A DNA stretch of 6,445 bases from CAZVBV01 sp964509975 (GCA_964509975.1 CAZDZO010000036.1:1-6445); one strand, 5' to 3'. Counted from the first letter of the stretch, positions 1 to 5,545 are shown. A program made the numbers and translations. The notes: a model not told the origin generated them from the letters alone.

Positions 1-445
1 AGGCACAAGAAATCTCCCATGGCTCTTCATTGTAAAAGCAGGAACCATAAAAATATCCACAGGTGGGGCATTGTTGCAGTCCTTCCAAAACCGGAGGAAT
101 CTCATCAAAGGTGTCATATAAATCAACCCCTCCTGATGGGACATTTTTGGAAGATTTCAGACTCTCGTCTTTTTCGAAATAAACACAGTCTTTGGGCCCG
201 AACACCACGCACAATCGTTTGTGCGAGGCACTGTTCCACTCGGTAACAATGTTAATGATTACATCCCTCAGAGGAGATCTTAAATCACCATTCACGAACG
301 GATCTGTCTCTTCAATTAATATATTGTTTTGATTTTCAACCGTTTCAATATCTTCATTAAAAACGATGGAGTGAACTCGATAAACTGTTGGAAAGATTGC
401 CTCAACAACATAAGGAAACCGATAGCTGTGCGGGTGGTTTGTCAT
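1..445 (-). CDS. Unknown protein with Cys-rich C-terminal part, 3' end beyond the window
   Basis: An open frame starts at ATG (445-443, minus strand) and runs without a stop for 148 codons to the window edge, so the C-terminus is missing. I do not recognise the family. The N-terminus begins MTNHPHSYRFPYVVEAIF. The middle is acidic, and the end carries CPTCGYFYGSC (Cys126, Cys129, Cys136), followed by Cys147. The CxxC pair could be one half of a zinc ribbon whose other half lies outside the window; this is inference. It lies 17 bases behind the stop of the 463-642 gene on the same strand, so the two are probably co-transcribed under the SAM riboswitch upstream. No Shine-Dalgarno sequence precedes the start. 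The plus-strand frame over 19-246 is a shadow of this gene. Confidence 0.72.
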   Translation of the reverse strand, partial: MTNHPHSYRFPYVVEAIFPTVYRVHSIVFNEDIETVENQNNILIEETDPFVNGDLRSPLRDVIINIVTEWNSASHKRLCVVFGPKDCVYFEKDESLKSSKNVPSGGVDLYDTFDEIPPVLEGLQQCPTCGYFYGSCFYNEEPWEISCA

Positions 446-462
446 AATAAAGAAATTAAGAA

Positions 463-642
463 TTATTTTCCCCAGTTTTCAGAAACGATTTTGAGGGCGT
501 CTTCGTAATCAAGCCCCTCTACCTCAGTGAGATAGAAAAGTCCCTGATTAAAAAATTCAAATTCAGGTTTCCCTGTAACTTTTGTGGCCCACTTGGAATC
601 TTCTTTTGTGAGCAGGTTTGCGGTGTAGTCCTTTTTTGTCAT
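463..642 (-). CDS. Small unknown protein (59 aa), first gene behind the SAM riboswitch
   Basis: ATG at 642-640 (minus strand) opens a 59-codon frame ending in TAA at 465-463. The product starts MTKKDYTANLLTKEDSKWA and ends DALKIVSENWGK. It is soluble and charged, with no signal peptide, membrane segment or cysteine. I do not recognise a family. It is the first ORF after the riboswitch terminator: the T-tract ends about 14 bases before its ATG. That placement makes it the direct target of the switch, which is the strongest argument that so short a frame is real. The codons read like protein-coding sequence, and the next gene follows after 17 bases. No Shine-Dalgarno sequence is visible. It could instead be a leader peptide for the longer downstream gene. 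Confidence 0.68.
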   Translation of the reverse strand: MTKKDYTANLLTKEDSKWATKVTGKPEFEFFNQGLFYLTEVEGLDYEDALKIVSENWGK

Positions 643-655
643 TCCGATGGAGATT

Positions 656-681
656 AAAAAATAAAAGGTTTTTACAAACCT
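656..681 (-). terminator. Riboswitch-controlled intrinsic terminator
   Basis: On the minus strand AGGTTT (681-676), loop GTAA, and AAACCT (671-666) form a 6-bp stem. Two G-U pairs can extend it at the base. The stem is followed by the T-rich tract TTTATTTTTT (665-656). On the plus strand the same hairpin has no T-tract, so it works only in the minus direction. It lies between the SAM aptamer and the first ORF, where the expression platform of a transcriptional OFF switch is expected. The stem is short and AT-rich, so termination may be partial. Confidence 0.75.
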
Positions 682-711
682 CCAACGAGTATTTTACTGA
701 AAACCAGGTTC
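676..711 (-). promoter_or_regulatory. Antiterminator pairing of the SAM riboswitch
   Basis: On the minus strand GAACCT (711-706) can pair with AGGTTT (681-676), which is the 5' arm of the terminator. This pairing and the terminator therefore exclude each other. The upstream arm also overlaps the 3' strand of aptamer helix P1 (714-709, GATGAA) by three bases. SAM-stabilised P1 would thus break the antiterminator and let the terminator form. The pairings are read from the sequence; the switching direction is inferred from known SAM-I switches. Confidence 0.62.
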
Positions 712-795
712 ATCAGATCTTAGTTGTAGCACCTTGCCTGTGGGTAGGTTGCTGGCGGGTCAGGGAGCTAAGTCTCTCGCCGCACTCTCGATGAA
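709..795 (-). promoter_or_regulatory. SAM-I-type (S-box) riboswitch aptamer
   Basis: Read on the minus strand, this element follows the SAM-I plan. Helix P1 is TTCATC (795-790) with GATGAA (714-709). The junction GAGAGTG follows. P2 closes with GGCG (781-778) and CGCC (757-754) around a 20-base segment beginning AGAGACTTAGCTCCC. Then come the hallmark strings AGCAACC, just after P2, and AAGGTGCTA. P3 is formed by ACCT and AGGT around the ACCCACAGG segment. The diagnostic pseudoknot is present: TAGC in the P2 loop is complementary to GCTA in the AAGGTGCTA segment. No separate P4 hairpin is visible, as in SAM-I/IV-like variants. By family knowledge it binds S-adenosylmethionine and turns off downstream genes. 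Here those genes (463-642 and 1-445) are of unknown function. Confidence 0.9.
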
Positions 796-806
796 AGTCC
801 GAGGAG

Positions 807-835
807 AGTGTAGAACGAGTGGGGTTGAAAAACAA
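807..835 (-). promoter_or_regulatory. Probable promoter of the riboswitch operon
   Basis: On the minus strand TTGTTT (835-830) and TACACT (812-807) are separated by 17 bases. They match the -35 and -10 consensus at 3 and 4 of 6 positions. A start site about seven bases further on would fall just before helix P1 of the aptamer, which is the expected place. The match alone is weak; the position is the main support. Confidence 0.5.
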
Positions 836-884
836 GGAGATTCCTGCTATTCTCAAAAGTAGTATTCCATCAAAAAGACAATAA

Positions 885-925
885 AATTGCTTAAATATGA
901 CCGCAGAGGGAATTACTAAGCAATT
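885..925. repeat. 9-bp perfect inverted repeat upstream of the endonuclease gene
   Basis: AATTGCTTA (885-893) and TAAGCAATT (917-925) are exact inverted copies separated by 23 bases. The element lies about 70 bases before the endonuclease start, in the non-coding gap between the divergent riboswitch promoter and the restriction gene. It has no T-tract and little GC, so it does not look like a terminator. The half-site TAAGCAAT recurs at 2191-2198, just before the proposed methyltransferase promoter. It could be a regulator site for the restriction-modification genes, but chance in AT-rich DNA is possible. I see no convincing promoter elsewhere in 836-994. Confidence 0.4.
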
Positions 926-994
926 GATAAAATAACTAAAGATTTAATAGCGTTTATTAAAACCCAAAAAAAGAAACTTCTAAACACTGACCAA

Positions 995-2200
995 ATGAAA
1001 AAAGGTTACCTTTCTGGCTATTTTTCTGGGATTGCAGCTAAAAAGCTTAGTGCTGTCGAAGCTGACCCTGAAAAATCAAATCAGCACGAACTAAATGGGG
1101 TGTCAGAAATTAAGAAAATATTAGGCACGGAAAAAATTTCGATTGAAGCTAAATTTGTTTATTTAGATGACGAATTAGGAGAACCGCTAGTAGACCAAGG
1201 AACTTTACGATGGTATGACTCTAGAGAAAAAAATCTAGACCGTTCTGCTGAGTATAGACTTTATTATCCTAGTAATTCAGTAACTGAAAAACTCAAAGCA
1301 GGTGATTTATTTGTTTTTGCTCAAAAAACAGATGGAACCGCTATGTTTATTACTGTAAGCAATGGAAGCACACTTGAAAATCAAATTATTTGGCTATTTG
1401 GCTTAGATTCAGAAAAACTAGATATTAAATATCAAACAAAGATAGTTGAGGAATCTGACAAAAAACTCGACTTTGCCTCAAGATTTATTTTAGAAGAGTT
1501 AGATGTTGAAACTTTTGATTTAATAGATGATGATGACCCACACGGTGTAATTGAGAAATTTGGAACAAATTTCCCAAAAACTTTCGAGTTCTCTCAATTT
1601 GCAAGAGAAGTTGCTGGAAAGGTTTCTGCAATTGAAGCACCTGATGAAACATTGATTACTTGGATAGAAAAAGAAGAAGAGTTATTTAGAAGACTGGAAA
1701 AACATATTGCTACTGAAAAGATAAAGAACGGATTTGATGATGTTGATAGCTTTGTAGAAGTAGCTAAAAGTATCCTAAACCGAAGAAAATCCAGAGTAGG
1801 ATATTGCTTAGAACATCATCTTTCACAAATCTTCAGCGATAATCAAATAACTTTTTCAAATGGGAAAATAACTGAAAATAAAGCGAAACCTGACTTTCTA
1901 TTTCCGAGCGTCGAGCACTACCACACTGTTACATTCCCTCCCCAAAGGCTAACTATGCTGGGAGCTAAAACTTCTTGTAAAGATAGATGGCGACAAGTTC
2001 TATCTGAAGCAGAAAGAATACCTTTTAAGCATTTAATAACCTTACAGCCTGGGATTAGCACGAATCAAACAGGTGAAATGAAAGCTCATAATTTACAGTT
2101 AATTCTTCCTCAATCAATACACGAAACCTACTCGCTAGAACAGCAAAAACATATTATAAATTTAAAAGATTTCATTGATTTAGTTAAAAGTAAGCAATAA
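995..2200 (+). CDS. ecoRIIR: Type II restriction endonuclease, EcoRII family
   Basis: The 401-residue product (EcoRII is about 404) is predicted to cut unmethylated DNA at a CCWGG-type site. The N-terminal part (about 1-150) resembles the EcoRII-N, B3-like effector domain, with RWYDSREKNLDRSAEYRLYY at about 72-91. The C-terminal part (about 245-390) is a clear EcoRII-C nuclease: NRRKSR at 262-267, KPDFLFPS at 298-305 and GAKTSCKDRWRQ at 323-334. Glu273, Asp300 and Lys325 correspond to the PD-(D/E)XK catalytic residues of EcoRII and sit at almost the same positions. EcoRII is a type IIE enzyme that must bind a second site to cut efficiently; the intact N-domain suggests the same here. ATG 995 is the first start after an in-frame stop at 917. 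The methyltransferase follows 47 bases downstream. The gene is intact, AT-rich and has no Shine-Dalgarno sequence. Family assignment is firm; exact specificity is inferred. Confidence 0.95.
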   Translation: MKKGYLSGYFSGIAAKKLSAVEADPEKSNQHELNGVSEIKKILGTEKISIEAKFVYLDDELGEPLVDQGTLRWYDSREKNLDRSAEYRLYYPSNSVTEKLKAGDLFVFAQKTDGTAMFITVSNGSTLENQIIWLFGLDSEKLDIKYQTKIVEESDKKLDFASRFILEELDVETFDLIDDDDPHGVIEKFGTNFPKTFEFSQFAREVAGKVSAIEAPDETLITWIEKEEELFRRLEKHIATEKIKNGFDDVDSFVEVAKSILNRRKSRVGYCLEHHLSQIFSDNQITFSNGKITENKAKPDFLFPSVEHYHTVTFPPQRLTMLGAKTSCKDRWRQVLSEAERIPFKHLITLQPGISTNQTGEMKAHNLQLILPQSIHETYSLEQQKHIINLKDFIDLVKSKQ

Positions 2201-2201
2201 T

Positions 2202-2230
2202 TTGTACTAAGGTGTTTTTTTTGCCATAAT
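2202..2230 (+). promoter_or_regulatory. Probable promoter of the methyltransferase gene
   Basis: TTGTAC (2202-2207) and CATAAT (2225-2230) are separated by 17 bases and match the consensus at 3 and 5 of 6 positions. Transcription would start near 2237, about ten bases before the ATG, giving an almost leaderless message. A separate promoter would let the methyltransferase be expressed apart from the endonuclease, as modification must come first when such a system enters a new cell. The -10 lies inside the dyad at 2217-2239. Confidence 0.5.
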
Positions 2231-2239
2231 GACAAAAAA
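2217..2239. promoter_or_regulatory. Dyad operator candidate for methyltransferase autorepression
   Basis: TTTTTTGCCAT (2217-2227) and ATGACAAAAAA (2229-2239) are inverted copies around a central A, matching at 10 of 11 positions. The dyad overlaps the proposed -10 CATAAT and ends eight bases before the methyltransferase ATG. The methyltransferase carries an N-terminal helix-turn-helix, and methyltransferases of this class (M.EcoRII, M.SsoII) are known to repress their own genes. The dyad is therefore a good candidate for its operator. Much of the symmetry is T/A runs, so its strength is uncertain. Confidence 0.5.
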
Positions 2240-2247
2240 CAACCCAG

Positions 2248-3456
2248 ATGCTAAAAACCACAATTAACACAACTTATTTTTCCGAAATAAGACAGAAAGC
2301 AGGGATTAGCCTAGAAAAACTCTCTGATATTTCAGGTTACTCATTGAGAACTCTTTATAGATGGGAAACAGGAGAACAAGAACCAAGAAAAGCAGTTCTT
2401 AAAATGATAGAAGATCTGATAGCAAATTCTATCGAGAACTCAAATAAAAATTCTGATTTCACTTTTATAGACCTGTTTGCAGGAATTGGTGGTATTAGAA
2501 AACCCTTTTCAGAATTGGGTGGGAAGTGTGTTTTTACTAGCGAGTGGGATAAATACTCTCAAATGACCTACAAAGCTAATTTCCCAAATGATAATCACGA
2601 AATTTCAGGAGATATAACTCAAATAGATGAAAAGGAAATTCCAAAACATGACTTATTGCTTGCAGGCTTTCCCTGTCAGCCTTTTTCGATTGCTGGAGTC
2701 TCAAAAAAGAACTCAATGGGAATAGTTCATGGATTTAAGGATAAAACACAAGGTACTCTGTTTTTTGATGTTGCCCGAATTATTGCTCACCATAAACCAA
2801 AAGCATTTCTATTAGAGAATGTAAAAAATCTAATAAGTCATGATAAAGGTAAAACCTTCCAAACCATTAAAACTACTTTAGAAGATGAGCTTGGATATAC
2901 AATTCGATGGCAAATAATAAATTCAAAATCTTTTGTTCCACAAAAAAGGCAAAGAATATTTATTGTTGGATTCAAAAAGGAAAATGAATTTTCTTTTTCC
3001 AATGTTAATATCCCAAACCCAGAAGAAGGTCCTCGAATAAAATCAATATTACACAAAGCATCGGAAGAAGCTGATGGTACATTCCTTACTAAGAAAGGTA
3101 CTGTGAACGAGAAATATACACTTACTCCTAAACTATGGGAATACCTTCAAAATTATGCAAAAAAACACAAAGAAAAGGGTAATGGTTTTGGATTTGGACT
3201 TTGTGATGAAGACTCCGTTGCTAGAACTTTATCTGCTCGCTATTACAAAGATGGTTCTGAAATCTTAATACAACAAGAGAACAAAAGACCTCGACGATTA
3301 ACACCAAGAGAATGTGCTAGGCTTATGGGATTTGACACAGAGTATTTTCAAATGAAAATTCCAGTATCTGATACACAAGCTTATAAACAATTTGGGAATG
3401 CCGTTGTTGTCCCTGTAGTAAAAGTCATCGCAAAGGAAATGATTAAGTATCTTTAA
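2248..3456 (+). CDS. ecoRIIM: DNA (cytosine-5) methyltransferase with N-terminal HTH, EcoRII/Dcm type
   Basis: The 402-residue enzyme transfers a methyl group from SAM to C5 of cytosine in the restriction site, protecting host DNA. Residues about 9-60 form an XRE-like helix-turn-helix (LEKLSDISGYSLRTLYRWE). The catalytic part shows the C5 motifs in order: I, FIDLFAGIGG (73-82); IV, GFPCQPFS with catalytic Cys143; VI, ENVKNL (190-195); VIII, QKRQRIFIVGF (232-242); IX, RRLTPRECARLMGF (349-362); and X, QFGNAVVVPVV (381-391). The target-recognition segment between VIII and IX has GNGFGFGL and ARTLSARYYKDGSEIL (325-340), as in Dcm and M.EcoRII. This points to CCWGG, with CCNGG as the alternative. 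It is the partner of the endonuclease upstream. It is intact, and the HTH probably represses its own promoter. Confidence 0.96.
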   Translation: MLKTTINTTYFSEIRQKAGISLEKLSDISGYSLRTLYRWETGEQEPRKAVLKMIEDLIANSIENSNKNSDFTFIDLFAGIGGIRKPFSELGGKCVFTSEWDKYSQMTYKANFPNDNHEISGDITQIDEKEIPKHDLLLAGFPCQPFSIAGVSKKNSMGIVHGFKDKTQGTLFFDVARIIAHHKPKAFLLENVKNLISHDKGKTFQTIKTTLEDELGYTIRWQIINSKSFVPQKRQRIFIVGFKKENEFSFSNVNIPNPEEGPRIKSILHKASEEADGTFLTKKGTVNEKYTLTPKLWEYLQNYAKKHKEKGNGFGFGLCDEDSVARTLSARYYKDGSEILIQQENKRPRRLTPRECARLMGFDTEYFQMKIPVSDTQAYKQFGNAVVVPVVKVIAKEMIKYL

Positions 3457-3543
3457 CAAAATATTATGCAGACAATTTTTGAATTATTTGCTTATTCTTG
3501 CTCTACGTGTTACTCTGTAATTGCTCTTTTGGTAGACAATCGA

Positions 3544-3629
3544 GTTTGGACGATTTATCCAAACCATCTTGTTTTGCCCCTCGGGGCTCGGTTAGAGGCT
3601 AGAGTCTGTTGAAGACCCATATGAACGAG
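3544..3629 (+). other. Structured non-coding segment, unidentified RNA candidate
   Basis: Several local helices follow one another. GTTTGGA/TCCAAAC (3544-3550/3558-3564) is a 7-bp stem. GCCC-CTCG-GGGC (3576-3587) is a tetraloop hairpin. TCGgTT (3588-3593) can pair with AACGA (3624-3628) with one bulged G, enclosing GTCT/AGAC (3604-3607/3613-3616). The plus strand is assumed because these helices lead into the long terminator hairpin at 3645-3710. I tested SAM, TPP, tRNA, tmRNA and RNase P patterns by eye and none fits. It could be the 3' untranslated part of the methyltransferase message, a small RNA, or a leader controlling the 3732 gene. The remaining part of the gap, 3457-3543, shows nothing convincing. 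Confidence 0.4.
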
Positions 3630-3644
3630 ATTGACTGAATTGCA

Positions 3645-3710
3645 GAAGCGATTTGGGAGATTCTTTACACACTTTCGGTGTGTCAGGAGTTTACCAAATC
3701 GCTTTTTTTT
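3645..3710 (+). terminator. Long-hairpin intrinsic terminator with T8 tract
   Basis: AGCGATTTGG (3647-3656) pairs perfectly with CCAAATCGCT (3694-3703). Inside, ATTCTT (3660-3665) pairs with AGGAGT (3685-3690), using two G-U pairs, and ACACAC (3667-3672) pairs with GTGTGT (3678-3683) around TTTCG. This gives a rod of about 22 base pairs followed by eight T residues (3703-3710). It lies about 20 bases before the ATG at 3732. It either ends the restriction-modification transcript or acts as an attenuator in front of the next operon. Its length is unusual for a simple terminator. Confidence 0.82.
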
Positions 3711-3731
3711 ATTTTTTCATCCCTTCTTAAA

Positions 3732-4178
3732 ATGACCGATCTCTTCGGAACCGATTCCCTTTTCACAACAGTGCGAGAACTAAAACCTTACATCGCCTTT
3801 TGTAAGTATACTCCTGATGAAAATGGAGAAGAAACTGCTGATTTCAAGGTTTTTCTTATCAATCCAGAAGAAAGAACTTATCCGCATGTACTTGTGTACA
3901 CAGGTATGTTTGGTGATGGACTTTCTTTTCCCCCCACCGGGATTCAAGATAAAGGCCCTCTCGATCCTTTCAGTAACATTATTCTGGACGCAGGGAATGT
4001 TGCGACACTGGATTTCATTGCGTGGTTCAAAATAAACCTCATTACACGAGATAATAATGTTATCCAGATGGATTTCTCCTTTGGAAAAAGCGGGGGAATT
4101 GATTATGAAGAAAATCTTCAATACATTTCTAAAATCCAAATGGATGGTATTATCCTTCCACTTGAAGAACGAAAATAA
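3732..4178 (+). CDS. Unknown 148-residue protein
   Basis: I do not recognise this family. ATG 3732 is preferred because the longer frame opening at GTG 3678 would begin inside the terminator hairpin and read through its T-tract. The product starts MTDLFGTDSLFTTVREL. It is acidic and probably a soluble beta-rich protein, with alternating hydrophobic stretches (FKVFLINPEE, HVLVYTGMF, NVIQMDFSFGK), no signal peptide and no membrane segment. No catalytic motif is evident. It is followed after 34 bases by the nucleotidase-HD fusion gene on the same strand, so the two may share a message. No Shine-Dalgarno sequence is present. An opposite-strand frame over 3780-4214 is rich in Phe, Ile, Asn, Ser and Cys and looks like a shadow. 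Confidence 0.75.
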   Translation: MTDLFGTDSLFTTVRELKPYIAFCKYTPDENGEETADFKVFLINPEERTYPHVLVYTGMFGDGLSFPPTGIQDKGPLDPFSNIILDAGNVATLDFIAWFKINLITRDNNVIQMDFSFGKSGGIDYEENLQYISKIQMDGIILPLEERK

Positions 4179-4212
4179 TTTTATATTCCCCAACACATAA
4201 CCACACGAAACC

Positions 4213-5064
4213 ATGAATAAAACCGTTTACGTTGATATGGACAATGTCCTTGTTGATTTCCACTCCGCATTTCCCCGAGTTGAACCTGAAGTACTAAAAC
4301 AATACGAAGAGGATAAAGATCATATTCCGGGATTATTTGCATTGATGGACCCAATGGATGGTGCTATCGAAGCATTTAAAAAGTTAACACAGCACTTCGA
4401 CACCTACATACTTTCCACGGCCCCTTGGAAAAACGATTCTGCATGGAGTCATAAGGCAGAATGGGTGAAAAAACATTTGGGAGTAGTGGCGTACAAAAGA
4501 CTTATCATCACACATCACAAGAATCTCAACAAAGGAGACTATCTTATCGATGACCGAACAAAGAATGGAGCCGGATTATTTGAAGGAGAACACATTCTAT
4601 TTGGAGGAGATCAATTTAAAACTTGGGACGATGTAATTCCCTACCTTATTCCAGAAGTACCACCAAGAATTGCACAAGCTCTTGAACTTATGGAGCATGC
4701 TCACGAGGGACAAAAAGACAAGGCAGGATTTCCCTATCGAGAACATCCTTTATATCTCTTTCGTCAGTTTAATAATGAATCACAAAAAATAGTGGCACTT
4801 TTGCATGATGTCTTTGAGGATACAGCTATAGAAATAGAAGATGTTTCCTTCCTAACACCAGAGGAAGCCGAAGCTCTTCAGTTAATGACAAAAGAAAAAG
4901 GGTGTGATTACAATGAGTACATCAATGCCATAAAGAACAATTCACTCGCTCGGGCTGTAAAGATTGAAGATCTCAAACACAATCTTCTGAACAGAGGATG
5001 GGAAGCTCCGAAAGAAAAAATTGAAAAATATAACAAAAGCCTTAAAACTCTAAGTGATGACTAG
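4213..5064 (+). CDS. 5'(3')-deoxyribonucleotidase (HAD) fused to RelA/SpoT-like HD hydrolase
   Basis: This is a two-domain cytosolic enzyme of 283 residues. Residues 1-145 match the HAD-type 5'(3')-deoxyribonucleotidase family (NT5C-like): motif I is DMDNVLVDF (Asp8, Asp10), motif II is STAPW (68-72), and the last motif is DYLIDDR (109-115, Asp113 and Asp114). Such enzymes remove the phosphate from (deoxy)nucleoside monophosphates. Residues 150-283 match the HD hydrolase domain of RelA/SpoT and MESH1 proteins: HAHEGQKDKAGFPYREHPL (His164, His178), LLHDVFEDT (His198, Asp199, Glu202, Asp203) and KIEDLKHN (Asp253). The metal-binding residues are all present, so (p)ppGpp or another nucleotide could be hydrolysed. 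No synthetase domain is attached. The stop TAG lies inside the start of the next gene (ATGACTAG), suggesting translational coupling. The substrate of the HD half is inferred. Confidence 0.88.
   Translation: MNKTVYVDMDNVLVDFHSAFPRVEPEVLKQYEEDKDHIPGLFALMDPMDGAIEAFKKLTQHFDTYILSTAPWKNDSAWSHKAEWVKKHLGVVAYKRLIITHHKNLNKGDYLIDDRTKNGAGLFEGEHILFGGDQFKTWDDVIPYLIPEVPPRIAQALELMEHAHEGQKDKAGFPYREHPLYLFRQFNNESQKIVALLHDVFEDTAIEIEDVSFLTPEEAEALQLMTKEKGCDYNEYINAIKNNSLARAVKIEDLKHNLLNRGWEAPKEKIEKYNKSLKTLSDD
5014..5063 (+). repeat. Gene-junction repeat, copy A
   Basis: This 50-base segment covers the last 17 codons of the HD fusion gene and the first bases (ATGACTA) of the next gene. It aligns without gaps to 5558-5607 at 43 of 50 positions. 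Here it is coding (EKIEKYNKSLKTLSDD and stop), so this copy is probably the ancestral one. The core TTAAAACTCTAA (5042-5053) is identical in both. Confidence 0.8.
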
Positions 5065-5545
5065 AAAACTCACCGCTGCCGAAATAAAACAACTCGAAAA
5101 AACTATTGCTCCTCAGGGGTTCGAAAAATTTGCAAAAGAACATAAGGAAAAACGAAAACGTGATTTTAACGACGAGGAAATTGACACACTGCTGCATCTA
5201 CAGAAAGAAATGGATATGATAGGTGCTGAAGTACCTCAAATTGATCCTCTAACTAAGATTGAAATATATCGGAAGAAGGACGAAGATAATCTTTTTACTT
5301 TGAATGCTGAGATTGATTCAGATGGGAATTTAACATTATTGGGGTGGGATTTGGGAGAATTCCCCGAAAAAACTTACGGGAGGGATGAATACGAATATAC
5401 CTACACAATTGATGCTGCATATAAGGACACACTGCTCTTGCAATTACTTAAGGAGCGTTTGGGTGAGTCCTCTCCTAGCAACCCGTCTCCATCATATTTT
5501 TTCAAACAGAGCGGTATCCCGTATAAATTATTGGTTATGCCATAA
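5057..5545 (+). CDS. Unknown 162-residue protein with a GWDLG/DEYEY segment
   Basis: The start is taken at ATG 5057, which overlaps the previous stop by eight bases (ATGACTAG). A GTG at 5054 is possible but adds only one residue. Residues 1-55 are very charged and probably helical (KEHKEKRKRDFNDEEIDTLL). The second half, about 84-135, has AEIDSDGNLTLLGWDLGEFP followed by GRDEYEYTYTIDA and the helix YKDTLLLQLLKERL. This resembles a widespread small domain of unknown function that I recall with the pattern GxDLG...DYEYW. Function is unknown; an immunity-like role is only a guess. The C-terminus is followed by a remnant of the HD gene (5558-5608), so this gene may have been inserted behind or between copies of the HD gene. 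Confidence 0.75.
   Translation: MTRKLTAAEIKQLEKTIAPQGFEKFAKEHKEKRKRDFNDEEIDTLLHLQKEMDMIGAEVPQIDPLTKIEIYRKKDEDNLFTLNAEIDSDGNLTLLGWDLGEFPEKTYGRDEYEYTYTIDAAYKDTLLLQLLKERLGESSPSNPSPSYFFKQSGIPYKLLVMP

Noticed and set aside
19..246. Plus-strand ORF of 75 codons
   Set aside because: It is antisense to the longer open minus-strand frame 1-445, which has the more protein-like composition and lies behind the riboswitch.
666..681. Plus-strand terminator at AGGTTT/AAACCT
   Set aside because: No T-tract follows on the plus strand; the T-rich tail exists only in the minus direction.
715..830. RNase P RNA (5' half) on the plus strand, with its 3' half at 3544-3650, interrupted by the restriction-modification genes
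   Set aside because: GATGAAAGTCC resembles the conserved RNase P segment GAGGAAAGTCC, and CGAG/CTCG pairings across the gap are possible. However, no convincing P4 or P2 partner exists, the specificity domain is missing, and the same bases form a complete SAM-I aptamer on the minus strand.
3466..3612. 48-codon ORF directly after the methyltransferase (starts MQTIFELFAYSC)
   Set aside because: It is short and unlike any protein I know, and its second half overlaps stable hairpins. It is more likely a chance frame in the structured intergenic region, though not excluded.
3576..3660. TPP riboswitch or tRNA/tmRNA-like element
   Set aside because: There is some string similarity (CTCGGGG, ACCCATAT), but the essential TPP segments CTGAGA and ACCTGAT, and any T-arm, are absent.
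3678..3731. Extended N-terminus (GTG 3678) for the 3732 gene
   Set aside because: It would start inside the terminator hairpin and translate the T-tract as Leu-Phe-Phe-Ile-Phe; ATG 3732 is the natural start.
3780..4214. Minus-strand ORF of 144 codons
   Set aside because: It lies wholly opposite the 3732-4178 gene, and its composition (Phe, Ile, Asn, Ser, Cys) is typical of an antisense shadow.
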